From Nyssa sinensis (taxonomy: Eukaryota; Streptophyta; Magnoliopsida; Cornales; Nyssaceae), in the NCBI GenBank assembly GCA_008638375.1, contig CM018052.1, positions 14,784,450-14,848,449 of the forward strand: a stretch of 64,000 nt of DNA. Direction: 5' to 3'. Position numbers and translations under genes: made by a program. The notes beneath the pieces were generated by a model. The model made no database searches and was not told the origin of the DNA. It saw only the letters and a list, made by a program, of their open reading frames with translations. Below are positions 32,791 to 43,992 of the stretch, piece after piece (position 1 is the stretch's first letter; every line of letters starts with the position of its first letter).

Positions 32791-33977
32791 TTTACGAAAT
32801 AGAACCAGCATCAATATCATTCACTGACATCTGGAAGCATAAACACAATAAAAATCAACACATGCATAGCACATTGGTCTTTGCCACGTAAAGAGATCGG
32901 ATTTACTGACCTTCTAATAAATCGAAAAAGTCTTATGTCCTTCTCTTTCCTTTTTGACGTCCCTTCATATAACGCTTATCTCCATTTCGAATCTCATTCA
33001 CGTGAACTTAGTGAAATCTCTTTTTTCAGTGAAATGTTTCTGGTGGTCCCATTAATACTGTACACTTTTACTCTAACCGTCAGCCTTTGGAGAATTTGTA
33101 ATTGAGTGTCACAAGCCCCAACCATGTGTCATGCTCTGACCTTCAACCGGTTAGCTATCTCTCTCCTGAGGGACTATCTTTGTTTGCCCAACAAACATTC
33201 CTTAATACCAACATACATGTTAAATATATGCATATAAGAATTTGAATTACATGAATCCAGCCCCATTAGACGCTTAGCTGCTGGCTCTCCAATATCAGAA
33301 TTTTCAAAATTTTACAAGCACTAAACAAAGTCCTCCAACCGCATCATTTGGCTTACTGGGCATTTGTTTTTATAAAATTTTCAAAACACAACAGGTCTTC
33401 CTTCACCAGGTCTGCGTGGCGACAAATTCAATGTGATATCATCTAGGTTTATAGACAGCCTCTCCATCAGCCTAAACTATTCAACGCCAATTCACCCAAC
33501 TCACCTCTTCACTTCCACTCACTGCTACTACCGCCGCCTCTACAGCCATACCATAGACACAAGATACCTAAGCCATCACCATTGTTGCTCTTTTCCATTG
33601 TTAACAGTGGCAGGGGCTGAGACCATTCTTCCAGGTTTGCCGCTACAATTAATGAATTTCGTAGATGATGGGTTCACAATGAATCCGATCTTCTGTCCGG
33701 AGATCGGCTTGCCCCTGTACTGCTAAACGCTCCTACAACGTTTATTCAATTCCAAGCCACCCCTGTTCTCAATTGGAAGCAGCAATTGGAAGTGGCAGAA
33801 ACGGAGGAACCCCACAAACCGCAACAATCATACACAATTTTGAACTGCATCCAATTGCCGTCTCCATGACTCATTTGCCGTCTCCATGACTGCCGTAGCA
33901 GGTGCGGCATTAGCAGCTCCGATTGCTGCTGTTTCTTTTTCCTTGCTGCTTCACCGCTATACTCACACAACCACATA

Positions 33978-34510
33978 TGATACGTCATAAAAACACTCTA
34001 CTTAATTCAGACAACTTGAACGTGTTCCGAAAGGCTAGTTTTTCTTACATACTACGGGGAAGGTATACCGAGGTTTACCTCGGTATACCGAGCTCGGAAC
34101 AATTGAGTAAATCGACAAAAAGAGTGACGAAAGTCTCATGATTATACTGCTATAGCCTGACAGGCGGTGAGACCTAGTCCTGTCAAAAGGAGCTACAGGC
34201 TTGGAAAACCATTCTTGCACGTACACGTGTAAAGGGAGCCATAAATTATATGAAAACGATGTCCACCGCTTGTCAGACAAGTTAAACCGCCTCTTCAACA
34301 CTATACATAGAAAAAAGCAGGTATGAAAAAAGGATCATCTGAAATATTGAATAAAAAAAAGAGCAAGACTTTTAATCACAAGAAAAGAATACTAATTTAA
34401 CCATCGGAGAGGTTACCACCGGAACCTTTCCCGGTGGTTTTTTATTAATCATCTCTTTTCAGGTTCACAACGACGGATTATTCCATGACGAGCCCAAATT
34501 AGCTGCATCA
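33978..34510 (+). repeat. 5' LTR of element C (533 bp)
   Basis: Begins TGATACGTCAT and ends GCTGCATCA. It contains the inverted pair GGTATACCGAGG/CCTCGGTATACC near 34071-34091 and the short hairpin ACCACCGGAACC...CCGGTGGTTT near 34414-34442. It differs from the 3' LTR at two positions, near 34036 and near 34289. Confidence 0.97.
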
Positions 34511-34513
34511 GTT

Positions 34514-34531
34514 TGGCGCCGTCTGTGGGAA
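34514..34531 (+). other. Primer-binding site of element C
   Basis: TGGCGCCGTCTGTGGGAA begins three bases after the 5' LTR end. It has the TGGCGCC form usual for plant gypsy elements, complementary to a tRNA 3' end. The exact tRNA is not assigned. Confidence 0.85.
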
Positions 34532-34574
34532 CGTTTAACGTTCTTCTCTATCTTCTCTTCTTCGTTTAAAGTGT

Positions 34575-36155
34575 TTGGTAGTCATGGCTTCCAACCGTCG
34601 CTCTGCACCACTATCCGCTCAACCGCTTGCTCAAGATGAAGAAGTTGCAACTTCTGATCCTGTGCAGCAACAGCTGGATCAAATTCGAGCTCAGATGCAG
34701 AAACAAGCTGATCAAACGCAGGCTCAGCTCTTTGCCATATCTCAAGTCTTGGCTTCTTTGACACAAAATCCATCGGTTCTCCCTCACTCTGGAGTGCCTG
34801 AAAGCGGATATCCATTAGTGTATCCTCCGCAACGGAGGCAATATGAGGAGGGTGGCCCTAGTGCTCGTCCCTTCTCTCCCCAGGGCGTAACTCCAGTTCG
34901 ATATGACGTTCCAGAGGGTGTACCCAACATGCAACCTAATAACGTTAATTATAGCAGGGGCCATGTTGTTAGCCCTGCGAATTCTGGCGCTAACTTGGTG
35001 CAATCCGGACTACCATTTCAACCGGCACCGGCGTCCAATCAAAGACAGCCCGAGCATGCAATCCCCAGCCCGAACAATCCTCAACCTACTGGGTTTGAGG
35101 GTGGTATACCAGGGTTTCAGCACTCTGCCCCATCCAGAGTACCGCTACGATCAGAAGAAGTGGCAGATTCCATTGGACAAGCAGTTCCTGCTCGAGAAGG
35201 ACTTCCACCTCCTCAACAGGACGAAATAGCAAAGCTTCTCGGAAGATTTACGACTCCGTTTACCCCAGCTATATTGGCCGAGGAGCGTCCTCGTAAGTTC
35301 ATTGTCCCAAAATTCACCCCGTATGAAGGATTGGATGATCCTGGCGATCATCTTTCAAATTACCAGCATACCATGGCCCTTCATGGCGCCACGGACGCAT
35401 TTCTATGTCGCACCTTTGTGACGAGTCTCAAAGGGGCAGCCCTTCGATGGTTCCATAATCTCCCTCCAAATTCAGTCCCCAGCTTCTACGAGCTCAGCAG
35501 GCGTTTCCTTGATCGCTTTCTAACCAGCAGGCGGCTCAGAAAGGGACCAGAATTTCTCTTGTCCATAAAACAACGAAAGGGAGAATCCCTCAGGGATTAT
35601 ATCGCTCGCTTTAATGCCGAATTGACCGAGATCACTGATTGTGGCGCGGCCTTCTTGGTGGCCGCCTTACATGCTGGACTCTGGCCAGGACGTTTTCATG
35701 ATTCCCTGACGAAAAATCCTCCTGCCGATATGGCGTCATTAATGGAGAGGGCAAGAAAGCACATAAACTTGGAAGACACCAGAACATCCCTTCGTCTTGC
35801 CAAAGAACAAGTACAACATGAGGGAAAATCACAAACGCAGAATGCTGGCAATACCAGCAAGCGGCAGAGAAGTCCTGAGACAAAAACATCCCGAGGTCAA
35901 AATCAGACAACCTCGGGACGTTTCAGATCATACGCACCTCTGAGTGTGCCATTGCCGCCCTTGACTGCTTCTATATCTGAGATTTATAAGCAGGTCAAGA
36001 CACAGGAAAATTTCAAGCGTCCAGATCCATTATATGCTGATCCGGACCACCGAGATCGTAGTAAGTATTGTGAATTTCACCGAGATCACGGACATACTAC
36101 GGAAACATGCCGACATCTTCAACAGGAGATTGAGCAGCTAATTCGAAGGGGATGA
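34575..36155 (+). CDS. gag: Element C gag (526 aa, ends at an in-frame TGA)
   Basis: The likely start is the ATG at 34584 (MASNRRSAP), with an in-frame start three codons earlier. The N-terminus has a Gln-rich helix (QQQLDQIRAQMQKQADQTQA). A Pro-rich linker follows, then the capsid domain (Retrotrans_gag) at about residues 270-405 with DAFLCRTFV, ALRWFHNLPPNS, FYELSRRFL and GESLRDYIARF. Near the C-terminus is a zinc-knuckle variant, CEFH-x4-H-x4-C (residues about 498-511). The frame meets TGA at 36153-36155 and continues open directly after it, so the stop probably interrupts a longer gag-pol polyprotein. Gag would form the particle that packages element RNA. Confidence 0.9.
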   Translation: MVVMASNRRSAPLSAQPLAQDEEVATSDPVQQQLDQIRAQMQKQADQTQAQLFAISQVLASLTQNPSVLPHSGVPESGYPLVYPPQRRQYEEGGPSARPFSPQGVTPVRYDVPEGVPNMQPNNVNYSRGHVVSPANSGANLVQSGLPFQPAPASNQRQPEHAIPSPNNPQPTGFEGGIPGFQHSAPSRVPLRSEEVADSIGQAVPAREGLPPPQQDEIAKLLGRFTTPFTPAILAEERPRKFIVPKFTPYEGLDDPGDHLSNYQHTMALHGATDAFLCRTFVTSLKGAALRWFHNLPPNSVPSFYELSRRFLDRFLTSRRLRKGPEFLLSIKQRKGESLRDYIARFNAELTEITDCGAAFLVAALHAGLWPGRFHDSLTKNPPADMASLMERARKHINLEDTRTSLRLAKEQVQHEGKSQTQNAGNTSKRQRSPETKTSRGQNQTTSGRFRSYAPLSVPLPPLTASISEIYKQVKTQENFKRPDPLYADPDHRDRSKYCEFHRDHGHTTETCRHLQQEIEQLIRRG

Positions 36156-36935
36156 TTGAAAGAATTCGTTCAACGGGAATCTGGACCAAATAATCAGACT
36201 CAGAAACCCCAACAACCTCGGCAGGAGCCTAAGTCTCAGCTACCAAGACAAGATCAGGGGTCTACTCTTGGGACGAATCAGCCATCACAAGCCAATGCTC
36301 ATGTCATCCTCGTTCTCCATGCCACTAATTCTCTCTCTGGCACTTCAAATCGGGCGAGGAAGCGTTATGCGCGAGAAGCAAAAATGGCACCAATTCCGGT
36401 TCAAATCATGACTCTGGAGAAAAAGCTGAAACCCTCACCACAAATCCAATTCTCCGAACTGGATCTAGTTGGCATACATCACCCGCATACCGATGCGTTG
36501 GTCATTACTCTTCGTGTCGCCAACTTCGACATCTCTAGAGTATTAGTGGACACCGGCAGTTCCACTAATATTTTATTTTTTGAGCCTTTCCAAAAGATGA
36601 AGTTGAACGTGTCTGACCTCAAAGACACCTCGGCAGTAATGGCTGGTTTCGATGGACATTTAAGTTCTCCTATGGGCGGTATTGATTTCCCAACAACTAT
36701 TGGGGTTGGCGACGAACAAAAAACGGTCTTATCTGAATATGTGATTGTGGACTGCCGATCTCCCTACAACGTGATCATGGGAAGACCATGGTTACATCAA
36801 ATAGGAGCTGTCACGTCTACCCTTCACCAGTGTCTCAAATATGTACAGAACGATCAAATCTGCACTATTCGAGGTTCCCAATCATCATCTCGGGAATGCC
36901 ATGTTGTTGCACTCAAAGGTGACAAACAGCAATAG
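36156..36935 (+). pseudogene. Element C gag end and aspartic protease, between two in-frame stops
   Basis: This continues the gag frame after TGA without a shift. A Gln/Pro-rich stretch leads to the retroviral-type aspartic protease: ISRVLVDTGSSTN (catalytic Asp-Thr-Gly at 36549-36557), ILFFEPF, AVMAGFDGHL, SEYVIVDCRSPYNVIMGRPW. The active-site motif is intact. The frame ends at TAG (36933-36935) after GDKQQ. In Ogre-type relatives an intron with stops separates protease and reverse transcriptase, but no clear GT-AG pair was found here and the frame stays open beyond the stop, so a nonsense mutation is the simpler reading. Confidence 0.85.
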
Positions 36936-36959
36936 CAATTACAGACATCTCGGAGGCAA

Positions 36960-39518
36960 ATGATTCTCGACCTGTCTGACCGAGGTGAAGATACGTATTG
37001 TCCTACCGAGATTGATGCGCCTTTAAGTCCGCGTGGCATAGATAGCATGGCTGCTCCGGTCCAAGATCCACTGAAGATCTCGGTAGGACATGAGGAGGAA
37101 GGACGTTATTTACAGGTGGGCGCTGACTTATCTCCACCAGAACAAGAAGTGATAATTGAGTTTCTGAAAACTCAGTTATCAACCTTTGCATGGGAAACTA
37201 AGGACATGGAAGGTATCGACCCCTCATGTATTTGCCATAAACTAACGACAAATCCTGAGTACCACCCTGTACGGCAAAAGAGACGAACATTTGCTCCCGA
37301 GAGACATAAGATCATTAATGATGAAGTCCAGCGGTTACTAGATGCACAACTAATCAGGGAGGTATTTTACCCAGAATGGCTTGCTAACACAGTCCTGGTT
37401 AAAAAGAAAAATGGGAAATGGCGAGTATGCGTTGATTATACCGACCTTAACAAAGCTTGCCCGAAGGATAGTTTCCCCATTCCTAGAATTGATCAACTCG
37501 TTGACGCAACTGCTGGTTACGAGTTGATGAGCTTCATGGATGCATACTCAGGATACAACCAAATTCAGATGTATCCTCCCGATCAAGAAAAGACCTCTTT
37601 CATCTCTGAACGAGGCTTGTATTGCTACAAAGTGATGCCTTTCGGTCTTAAAAACACTGGAGCCACCTATCAACGTTTGGTCAACAAAATGTTTGCATCT
37701 CTGATCGGTGATACGATGGAGGTGTATATCGATGACATGCTGGTCAAGAGTCAGCAGAAGAAGGATCACGTTGAACATTTAAAAAAGACCTTCAACATCC
37801 TGAACAAACATAAGATGAAGTTGAATCCATCTAAATGTATCTTTGGGGTGAGCCGTGGTAAGTTTCTGGGTTTTCTTGTCTCACAACGAGGCATTGAAGT
37901 CGATCCATCCCAAATCAAAGCTTTGGCAGAACTCGAGCCTCCGAGGTCTAGGAAGGAGATACAGACTTTGAATGGCCGGATTGCGGCCTTGAATCGCTTC
38001 ATATCAAGGTCTACAGACCGCTGTCTTCCCTTCTTCAAAGCTCTACGGGGAAATAAGACCTTGGAATGGACCTCTGAATGCGACAAAGCTTTTCTGGAGC
38101 TTAAAAAATATATGGCATCTCCAGAATTGTTATCTACGCCAATAAAAGGAGAGAAGCTGCTTTTATACCTCGCGGTATCTGAAAATGCCGTAAGCTCTGC
38201 ATTACTCCGAGAAGACCAAGGGATTCAAAAACCCATATTCTACGTGAGTAAAGCACTTCTTGGATCAGAAAAAAGATATCCCGAGATAGAAAAGCTAGCC
38301 TTCGCACTCGTCATATCGGCCAGAAAACTCCGGCCTTATTTTCAGTCTCATTCAATTATAGTCCCAACTTCATACCCCTTAAAAGCCGTACTACATAAAC
38401 CTGAAATTTCAGGTCGTCTCGTGAAATGGTCAATAGAGCTGGGAGAATTCGATATCACCTATACACCTCGGACTGCTATTAAAGCGCAAGCTTTGGCAGA
38501 TTTTATTGCCGAATTCACCCCAGCACTAAAACAGAAGTTAGACGCTAACCCAACCATGGCCACGTGGCATTTATATGTGGATGGCTCTTCCACTGATAAA
38601 GGGTCCGGAGTTGGTCTTATCCTCCGATCTCCCGATGGTATTTCTATAGAGAAAGCAGTTACTTTGGGATTTAGGGCTTCAAACAATGAGGCTGCATATG
38701 AGGCATTAATCCTTGGCATGCAACTAGCCCGAGAACATGAAGCTCACAACCTCGAAGCCTTCTCTGATTCTCAATTAGTGGTGGGCCAAGTTCTGGGTGA
38801 ATTTGCGGTGAAAGATGATAGAATGATCAAATATGCCGAAATGGTAAGTTTTCTACAAAAATCATTTGCCACTTTCCGTATTCATAAAATAGAGAGAAAA
38901 CAGAACACAAGGGCAGATGCATTAGCAAATATGGCTTCTCACCTCAGTACCAAAGGGGATTCAGAATTAATTATCTCCTCCCAAGGTCACCCCAGTATTG
39001 ACAAAATTCAAAAAATTCACCTCTTAGAACAATGTCACGACTGGAGAGCTCCTATTTTCAGATACCTAAAAGAAGGAAAACTCCCGGAAGATAGAAGTCA
39101 AGCACGTAAACTACGGATCAGAGCAGCTCGGTATCTGATTTTAAATGAGCAACTCTACCGTAGGTCCTACACCCAACCTTTACTGAGGTGCCTATCTCCA
39201 GAAGAATCGGGGTATGTACTAGCCGAGATTCATGAAGGGATATGCGGCAATCATAATGGTGGCAGGACCATCTCCCATCGGGCGTTGACCCATGGTTATT
39301 CCTGGCCCGGTATGCTGATTCAAGCCAAGGAGTATGTAAAGAGATGTGACAAATGTCAGCGTTTTGCTTCTTATCAACATCTACCACAACAAGAGCTTGT
39401 ACCCATTGTCAGTCCCTGGCCTTTTGCCCAATGGGGGATGGATATTGTTGGACCTTTGCCCAAAGCTCCTCAAAATAGGAAGTATTTGTTGATCGCTATT
39501 GATTACTTCTCCAAATAG
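36960..39518 (+). pseudogene. pol: Element C pol: reverse transcriptase, two RNase H segments, integrase N-terminus
   Basis: Same frame as gag. Reverse transcriptase motifs: WRVCVDYTDLNKACPKD, SFMDAYSGYNQI, VMPFGLKNTGATYQRL and YIDDM (37725-37739, catalytic). A first RNase H-like segment (LYLAVSENAVSSALLRE... KLRPYFQSH) is followed by a second one (WHLYVDGSSTDKGSGVGLIL, NNEAAYEAL, FSDSQLVVGQV, NTRADALANMAS) with its Asp, Glu, Asp and Asp residues present, as in Tat-clade elements. The integrase zinc-binding HHCC module (GNHNGGR...CDKCQRF) and the first catalytic Asp (GMDIVG) follow. The frame ends at TAG 39516-39518, in the place of the family's Trp in YFSKWAEA. Confidence 0.9.
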
Positions 39519-40277
39519 GCGGAAGCAGAACCACTGACTCACATTACTGAGGTGGAAGTAAAAAATTTCACATGGAGAAATATCGTTTGCAGGTTTGGAG
39601 TGCCACGAACTATCATATCAGACAATGGCACCCAGTTTTCAGGAAACGTATTTAGAAAATTCTGTGACGATCTCCATATCAGCCATCATTTTTCCTCGCC
39701 AGGACATCCACAGGCAAACGGACAGGCCGAGGTGACTAACCGGACTATATTAAGTGGTATCAAAAAGAGGCTGGAACGAGCAAAAGGAAAATGGACAGAA
39801 GAACTTCCTGGAGTACTCTGGGCTTACCGAACAACGAGGAGCAGTGCTACCCAGGAAACACCATTCTCACTCACATATGGTTCTGAGGCGGTCATTCCCG
39901 TAGAAATCGGTATGCCCACATGGAGAACAGAAGCCTTCAATCCGGAAGCAAATCCGCTTCAGTTAATCGAGAACCTCGACTTACTTGAAGGAAAAAGAGA
40001 ACAGGCTTCAATTCGAATGGAAGAATGTCAACGAAGGATGGCCAAAAGCTTTAATAAAAAGGTCAAAGGTAAAAACTTTGACTTAGGTGATCTGGTTCTG
40101 CGAAGAATCTTCCCAAATACCAAGGAACCTACGATGGGAAAGTTGTCCCCAAATTGGGAAGGACCTTACCGAATTGTAAAGATAAACAGGCCAACAACCT
40201 ACTGGTTGGAAGATATGGAGGGAAAACTGATTCCCAGACCATGGAACATCGAGCACCTAAGACAGTATTATCAATAA
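39519..40277 (+). pseudogene. Element C integrase core and C-terminus after an in-frame stop
   Basis: In frame with the preceding pol segment. The integrase core carries the second catalytic Asp (SDNGTQF) and Glu (GQAEVTNRT). The C-terminal GPY/F module follows (GKLSPNWEGPYR) and the natural end is ...HLRQYYQ, TAA at 40275-40277. No usable start lies directly after the TAG, and translation could reach this part only by readthrough of the three upstream stops. All catalytic residues of the integrase are still present, as expected for a recently copied element. Confidence 0.88.
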
Positions 40278-40344
40278 AATTATTTCTACCTTTCAGGTGA
40301 TATATCTTCTCAACACGGAAAATCTACCAACTTGTTCTGCAACA

Positions 40345-40663
40345 AAGGCCCCTACTAGCCTAAGCGCTATAGGTATGGCTCCAAGAAAAGATACAGGTCT
40401 ACCGACCTGGTCTTGAAACTCATCAAGGCCCCTACAAGCATAAATGCTGTAGGTATGGCTCCAAGAAAAGAGACTGGTCTACAGACCTGATCTCAAAATC
40501 ATCAAGGCCCCTACAAGCCTAAGTGCTGTAGGTATGGCTCCAAGAAAAGAGACTGGTCTACAGACCTGATCTCAACACTCATCAAGGCCCCTACAAGCAT
40601 AAATGCTGTAGGTATGGCTCCAAGAAAAGATGCTGGTCTACAGACTTGATCTCAAAGTCACAA
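40345..40663 (+). repeat. 80-bp tandem hairpin repeats, four copies
   Basis: Units start at 40345, 40425, 40504 and 40584 (about 79-80 bp) and share AAGGCCCCTAC...GTATGGCTCCAAGAAAAGA. Each unit holds two short inverted repeats: CCTAC(A)AGC...GCTGTAGG and AGGTCT-like/GACCT. In the first unit the left stem is changed on both arms (CCTACTAGC...GCTATAGG), keeping the pairing. The array is in the same position as the ~30-bp array of element A. Confidence 0.9.
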
Positions 40664-40893
40664 AACTCTTACCTGATCTACTTCAGATGATATCAAGTTA
40701 GGTTTAAATTGTTGTTTTTTATAAGGACATGTTTGTTATATCTTGATTCATGATTTGTTTTTTAAGTTATAGCAAAACTACGAATAAAAATATATATGTA
40801 CAAATCCTCAAAAAAAAAAAAAATCCGGCTAAACAGCAAAATTTCATATATATAAATCAAAGAAATACAGAAATATTTTTTACAAAATATTAT

Positions 40894-41561
40894 CTACTTC
40901 GGCTTCGACTTCGGAGGGATAGAGGAGATAGGAGGGACCGTTTCAACAAAACCTTCCACATAGGGAGGATTGGGAGAGCTCGGTAGCGACTCAACTTCGA
41001 CATCGTCCAGACGAGAAATGTCCAAGTTTGGGTACAATTTTTGAATTTTTTTCCTACAAAGGAGGTAACCAGAATCTACCAGCTCTCTTCCCATTGAGTT
41101 CACTAAATCCATCATTCCAGTCTTGGTAGCTTCCTGGGTAGCAACCTTAACTTCTTCAAGTTTTGTAGCCGCCGCCATCTCGGTATCTTTAACCTTTTTC
41201 TTTTGTTCCTCCATCTTCTGACGAAACGCATCCCGTTGATCAAGCATGGCTCCTAGCTTCTGGGTTAAGAATATGTTTTCCGACTCAATAGCTTTGCACT
41301 TAGTCTCCAGAGACTTGACCCTGGCTTGAGCCGCCCCAAGTTCAGCATCAGAAACCATCAATTTGGTTTCTGCATGAGTCAGATTCGATTTAGCCAAAGT
41401 GAGTTCCGTCTTAGTATCCTTCACTTCAGTTTTGGCCGTACTCAATTCGGCCTTTACTTTCTTCAGTTCCTCTTGAAGTTTCGTTGCCTTCTGGGCTTCA
41501 TCGAAACGATCCATTAACAAGCCCATCGCTCCAACACCCTACCGACCAAACAAAATACTTA

Positions 41562-41595
<34 letters not shown>

Positions 41596-42950
41596 AAGCT
41601 TTACCCTCACATAACCCGTCATCAGTTCGCCCATAATCTGCCTTGTATCTTTCTTGTGAAAACCAGAGGGCAGTCCCATCTTTAGAGCCGCTTTTATAGC
41701 CTCTGAACCATTGGGTGCCGCGGCAGGATTAGGTGGTCCTGAGCTTGACCCCCCTTGAGCATTGGGCGGGCGGGACGAAGTGGTTACAGGAATAGCGGGG
41801 GCGGCTTCGGCCTGTGGGGGTTGAATCTCAGCGGGCTGCGAAGGTTCGGTTTGAGTTGTCTTGCTGGCCTCTTGAGCCGATGTCTCAGCAGCCTCCCGAG
41901 CAGCCCTCGACACTACCCGCCTTTTCTTTTGAACAGGCCTCGGTACTTCCGATGACGTCGGGATCTTAGCTGGCTCCGGCATTGAGGAGGTTGAACCTCC
42001 CACCTTCGACTTGGAGGATGGGACGTAACCGGCCAAAATGGACTTTTTTACTTTAGCAGCATCATCCTTGGTCAGTCCAGCCGCCATCAGATTTGCCGGT
42101 GAAAGAATCTGTAAATGATGTCGGTAGGGGGGTTGAAGAAGTTGTGTGAACTTTCTTTCTAGTTCGGGCGAGAAAGGTGCCCTTCTCCACCTCTGTTTAT
42201 CTGTAGAAAGATCATAAAACAACGTAAAATTATAAATTTGAAGAGCAAGAAATTAACATATTATGATTTAACTGAGATCTAACAAGACTCACCAATGGGG
42301 CCGGTTTGCCGAGGAAAAAGACTCAGGTCGCCTTCATAGTCTTCTCGCTCCCAACCTCCCCCTACGAAAAAATACCATTTCTTCCATGTTTTATTGGAAG
42401 AGGGTACCGCTGTTAGAGGTCGGTACCTCTGATCAAAACAGGTATAATAAAGTCCCTCTGTAGAGAGGAACTTCATATCCATTTTACTACGAACAAGCTC
42501 CAGATCTACTGGAACTTTATTCAAATGACCTAAAACGATAAAACCTAAAAGCTGCCTCCAACTATTGACATTTAAATCGGCAGGACAGATGTTAAAATAA
42601 ATAAAAAACTCTCTAAGCAAAGGATGTAAAGGAAGGCGTACGCCTAATTCAAACCATTCTAAATAAACACAAATTTCCCCCCTTTTAACATCGGAGGGAC
42701 GATCTGATGGTTTGGGAACTCTGCATGATACGTTCTTGGGAAACTGAAATTGCCTCCTAAGGTTAAAAAGCATCCCCTTAGTTACATGGCTCTCACCCTC
42801 TTCCCTCTGAGGTTTTTTAACTTCCCCCTCGATAGATTCATGGGCGGAATCATAAGAAGAAAAAGATGAAGTAGAAGATGAAGACAATGGATCTTCTTCC
42901 CCCCTCATTTCTGACTCAACCCTTACTTCACTCAGGTTGGGATTAGACAT
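40894..42950 (-). CDS. Antisense three-exon gene of element C (open, about 630 aa)
   Basis: On the minus strand exons 42950-42293, 41 kb exon 42200-41611 and 41538-40894 join through GT-AG introns of 92 and 72 nt (42292-42201, 41610-41539), the second with a long pyrimidine tract, and the frame stays open: 658+590+645 nt, 630 residues. Exon 1 has GEICVYLEWFELGVRLPLHP, SKMDMKFLSTEGLYY and SNKTWKKWYFF, as in plant proteins annotated as putative gypsy-type transposon proteins. Exon 2 is Pro/Ser/Ala-rich with a basic KKRRVV segment. Exon 3 is a long coiled coil (LQEELKKVKAELSTAKTEVK...). Element A has a broken copy with the same two introns. The function is unknown; a nuclear regulatory or structural role is only a guess. 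Confidence 0.7.
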
Positions 42951-43146
42951 AATCGATTCGCAACACAGAGTGATTATGAAGAAAGAATAAGAAGAAGAAG
43001 AAATTAGAATATTACCGGTCACAAATTTCCAAATTCGATTTGAAGTCACCGGAAGTCGCCCTGAAACTTACTGGAGATAACGCTTGCAGAAATTTGGAGA
43101 TTATGCTTGCAGAAATTCCCAAATACTGTGAAGATATTCTTCAAAG

Positions 43147-43154
43147 ATATAAAC
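43147..43154 (-). promoter_or_regulatory. TATA-like motif of the element C antisense gene
   Basis: The minus strand reads CCCGTTTATATCTTTG about 200 bp upstream of the antisense ATG (42950). This is the same distance as the TATAAGAGAGG box in element A, and a leader without other ATG-rich frames follows. Moderate evidence only. Confidence 0.4.
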
Positions 43155-43444
43155 GGGTTTAGTAAAAATAAACCCTCATTTCACTTCAAAGACGTATCAG
43201 TTTACCCCTTTCGAGAACCGGGAAAGTGAATATTTAAAATTCTCGAGAAACTCGACATCAAAACGGCTGACATAATAAATGGTATCGATTTTCAAAACAC
43301 TAAAACTGCGCATTAATTGTACCATGACGGCTATGTCTTTTCAAAATATAAAAATCAATTAATACACGCGTGTTTTCAATATACACGTAACCTTACCAAA
43401 ACCACAGCCTTAGCTTGAATACATGTGTTTTTAGCACTAAGGCT

Positions 43445-43459
43445 TGGGGGGGGAGTGAC
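43445..43459 (+). other. Polypurine tract of element C
   Basis: TGGGGGGGGAGTGAC directly precedes the 3' LTR start TGATACG. Confidence 0.9.
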
Positions 43460-43992
43460 TGATACGTCATAAAAACACTCTACTTAATTCAGACAACTTG
43501 AACGTGTTCCGAAAGGCCAGTTTTTCTTACATACTACGGGGAAGGTATACCGAGGTTTACCTCGGTATACCGAGCTCGGAACAATTGAGTAAATCGACAA
43601 AAAGAGTGACGAAAGTCTCATGATTATACTGCTATAGCCTGACAGGCGGTGAGACCTAGTCCTGTCAAAAGGAGCTACAGGCTTGGAAAACCATTCTTGC
43701 ACGTACACGTGTAAAGGGAGCCATAAATTATATGAAAACGATGTCCACCGCTTGTCAGACAAGTTAAACCGTCTCTTCAACACTATACATAGAAAAAAGC
43801 AGGTATGAAAAAAGGATCATCTGAAATATTGAATAAAAAAAAGAGCAAGACTTTTAATCACAAGAAAAGAATACTAATTTAACCATCGGAGAGGTTACCA
43901 CCGGAACCTTTCCCGGTGGTTTTTTATTAATCATCTCTTTTCAGGTTCACAACGACGGATTATTCCATGACGAGCCCAAATTAGCTGCATCA
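43460..43992 (+). repeat. 3' LTR of element C (533 bp)
   Basis: Identical in length to the 5' LTR with two single-base differences. It is followed by the target duplication ACATA at 43993-43997. Confidence 0.97.

Larger units (their letters stand above)
33978..43992 (+). mobile_element. Element C: complete recent Tat-like Ty3/gypsy retrotransposon (10,015 bp)
   Basis: Two 533-bp LTRs (33978-34510 and 43460-43992) differ only by two C/T changes. The element is flanked by a perfect 5-bp duplication ACATA (33973-33977, 43993-43997). Inside are a primer-binding site, gag, protease, reverse transcriptase, two RNase H-like segments, integrase, an 80-bp tandem array, an antisense three-exon gene and a polypurine tract. 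A second RNase H after the usual one, and antisense genes between pol and the 3' LTR, are hallmarks of the Tat clade. Gag-pol is one frame throughout, but three in-frame stops interrupt it. Confidence 0.97.

Noticed and set aside
36933..37270. Ogre-type intron removing the stop between protease and reverse transcriptase
   Set aside because: No convincing GT-AG pair around the TAG, and the downstream sequence is open in the same frame; left as a minor alternative only.
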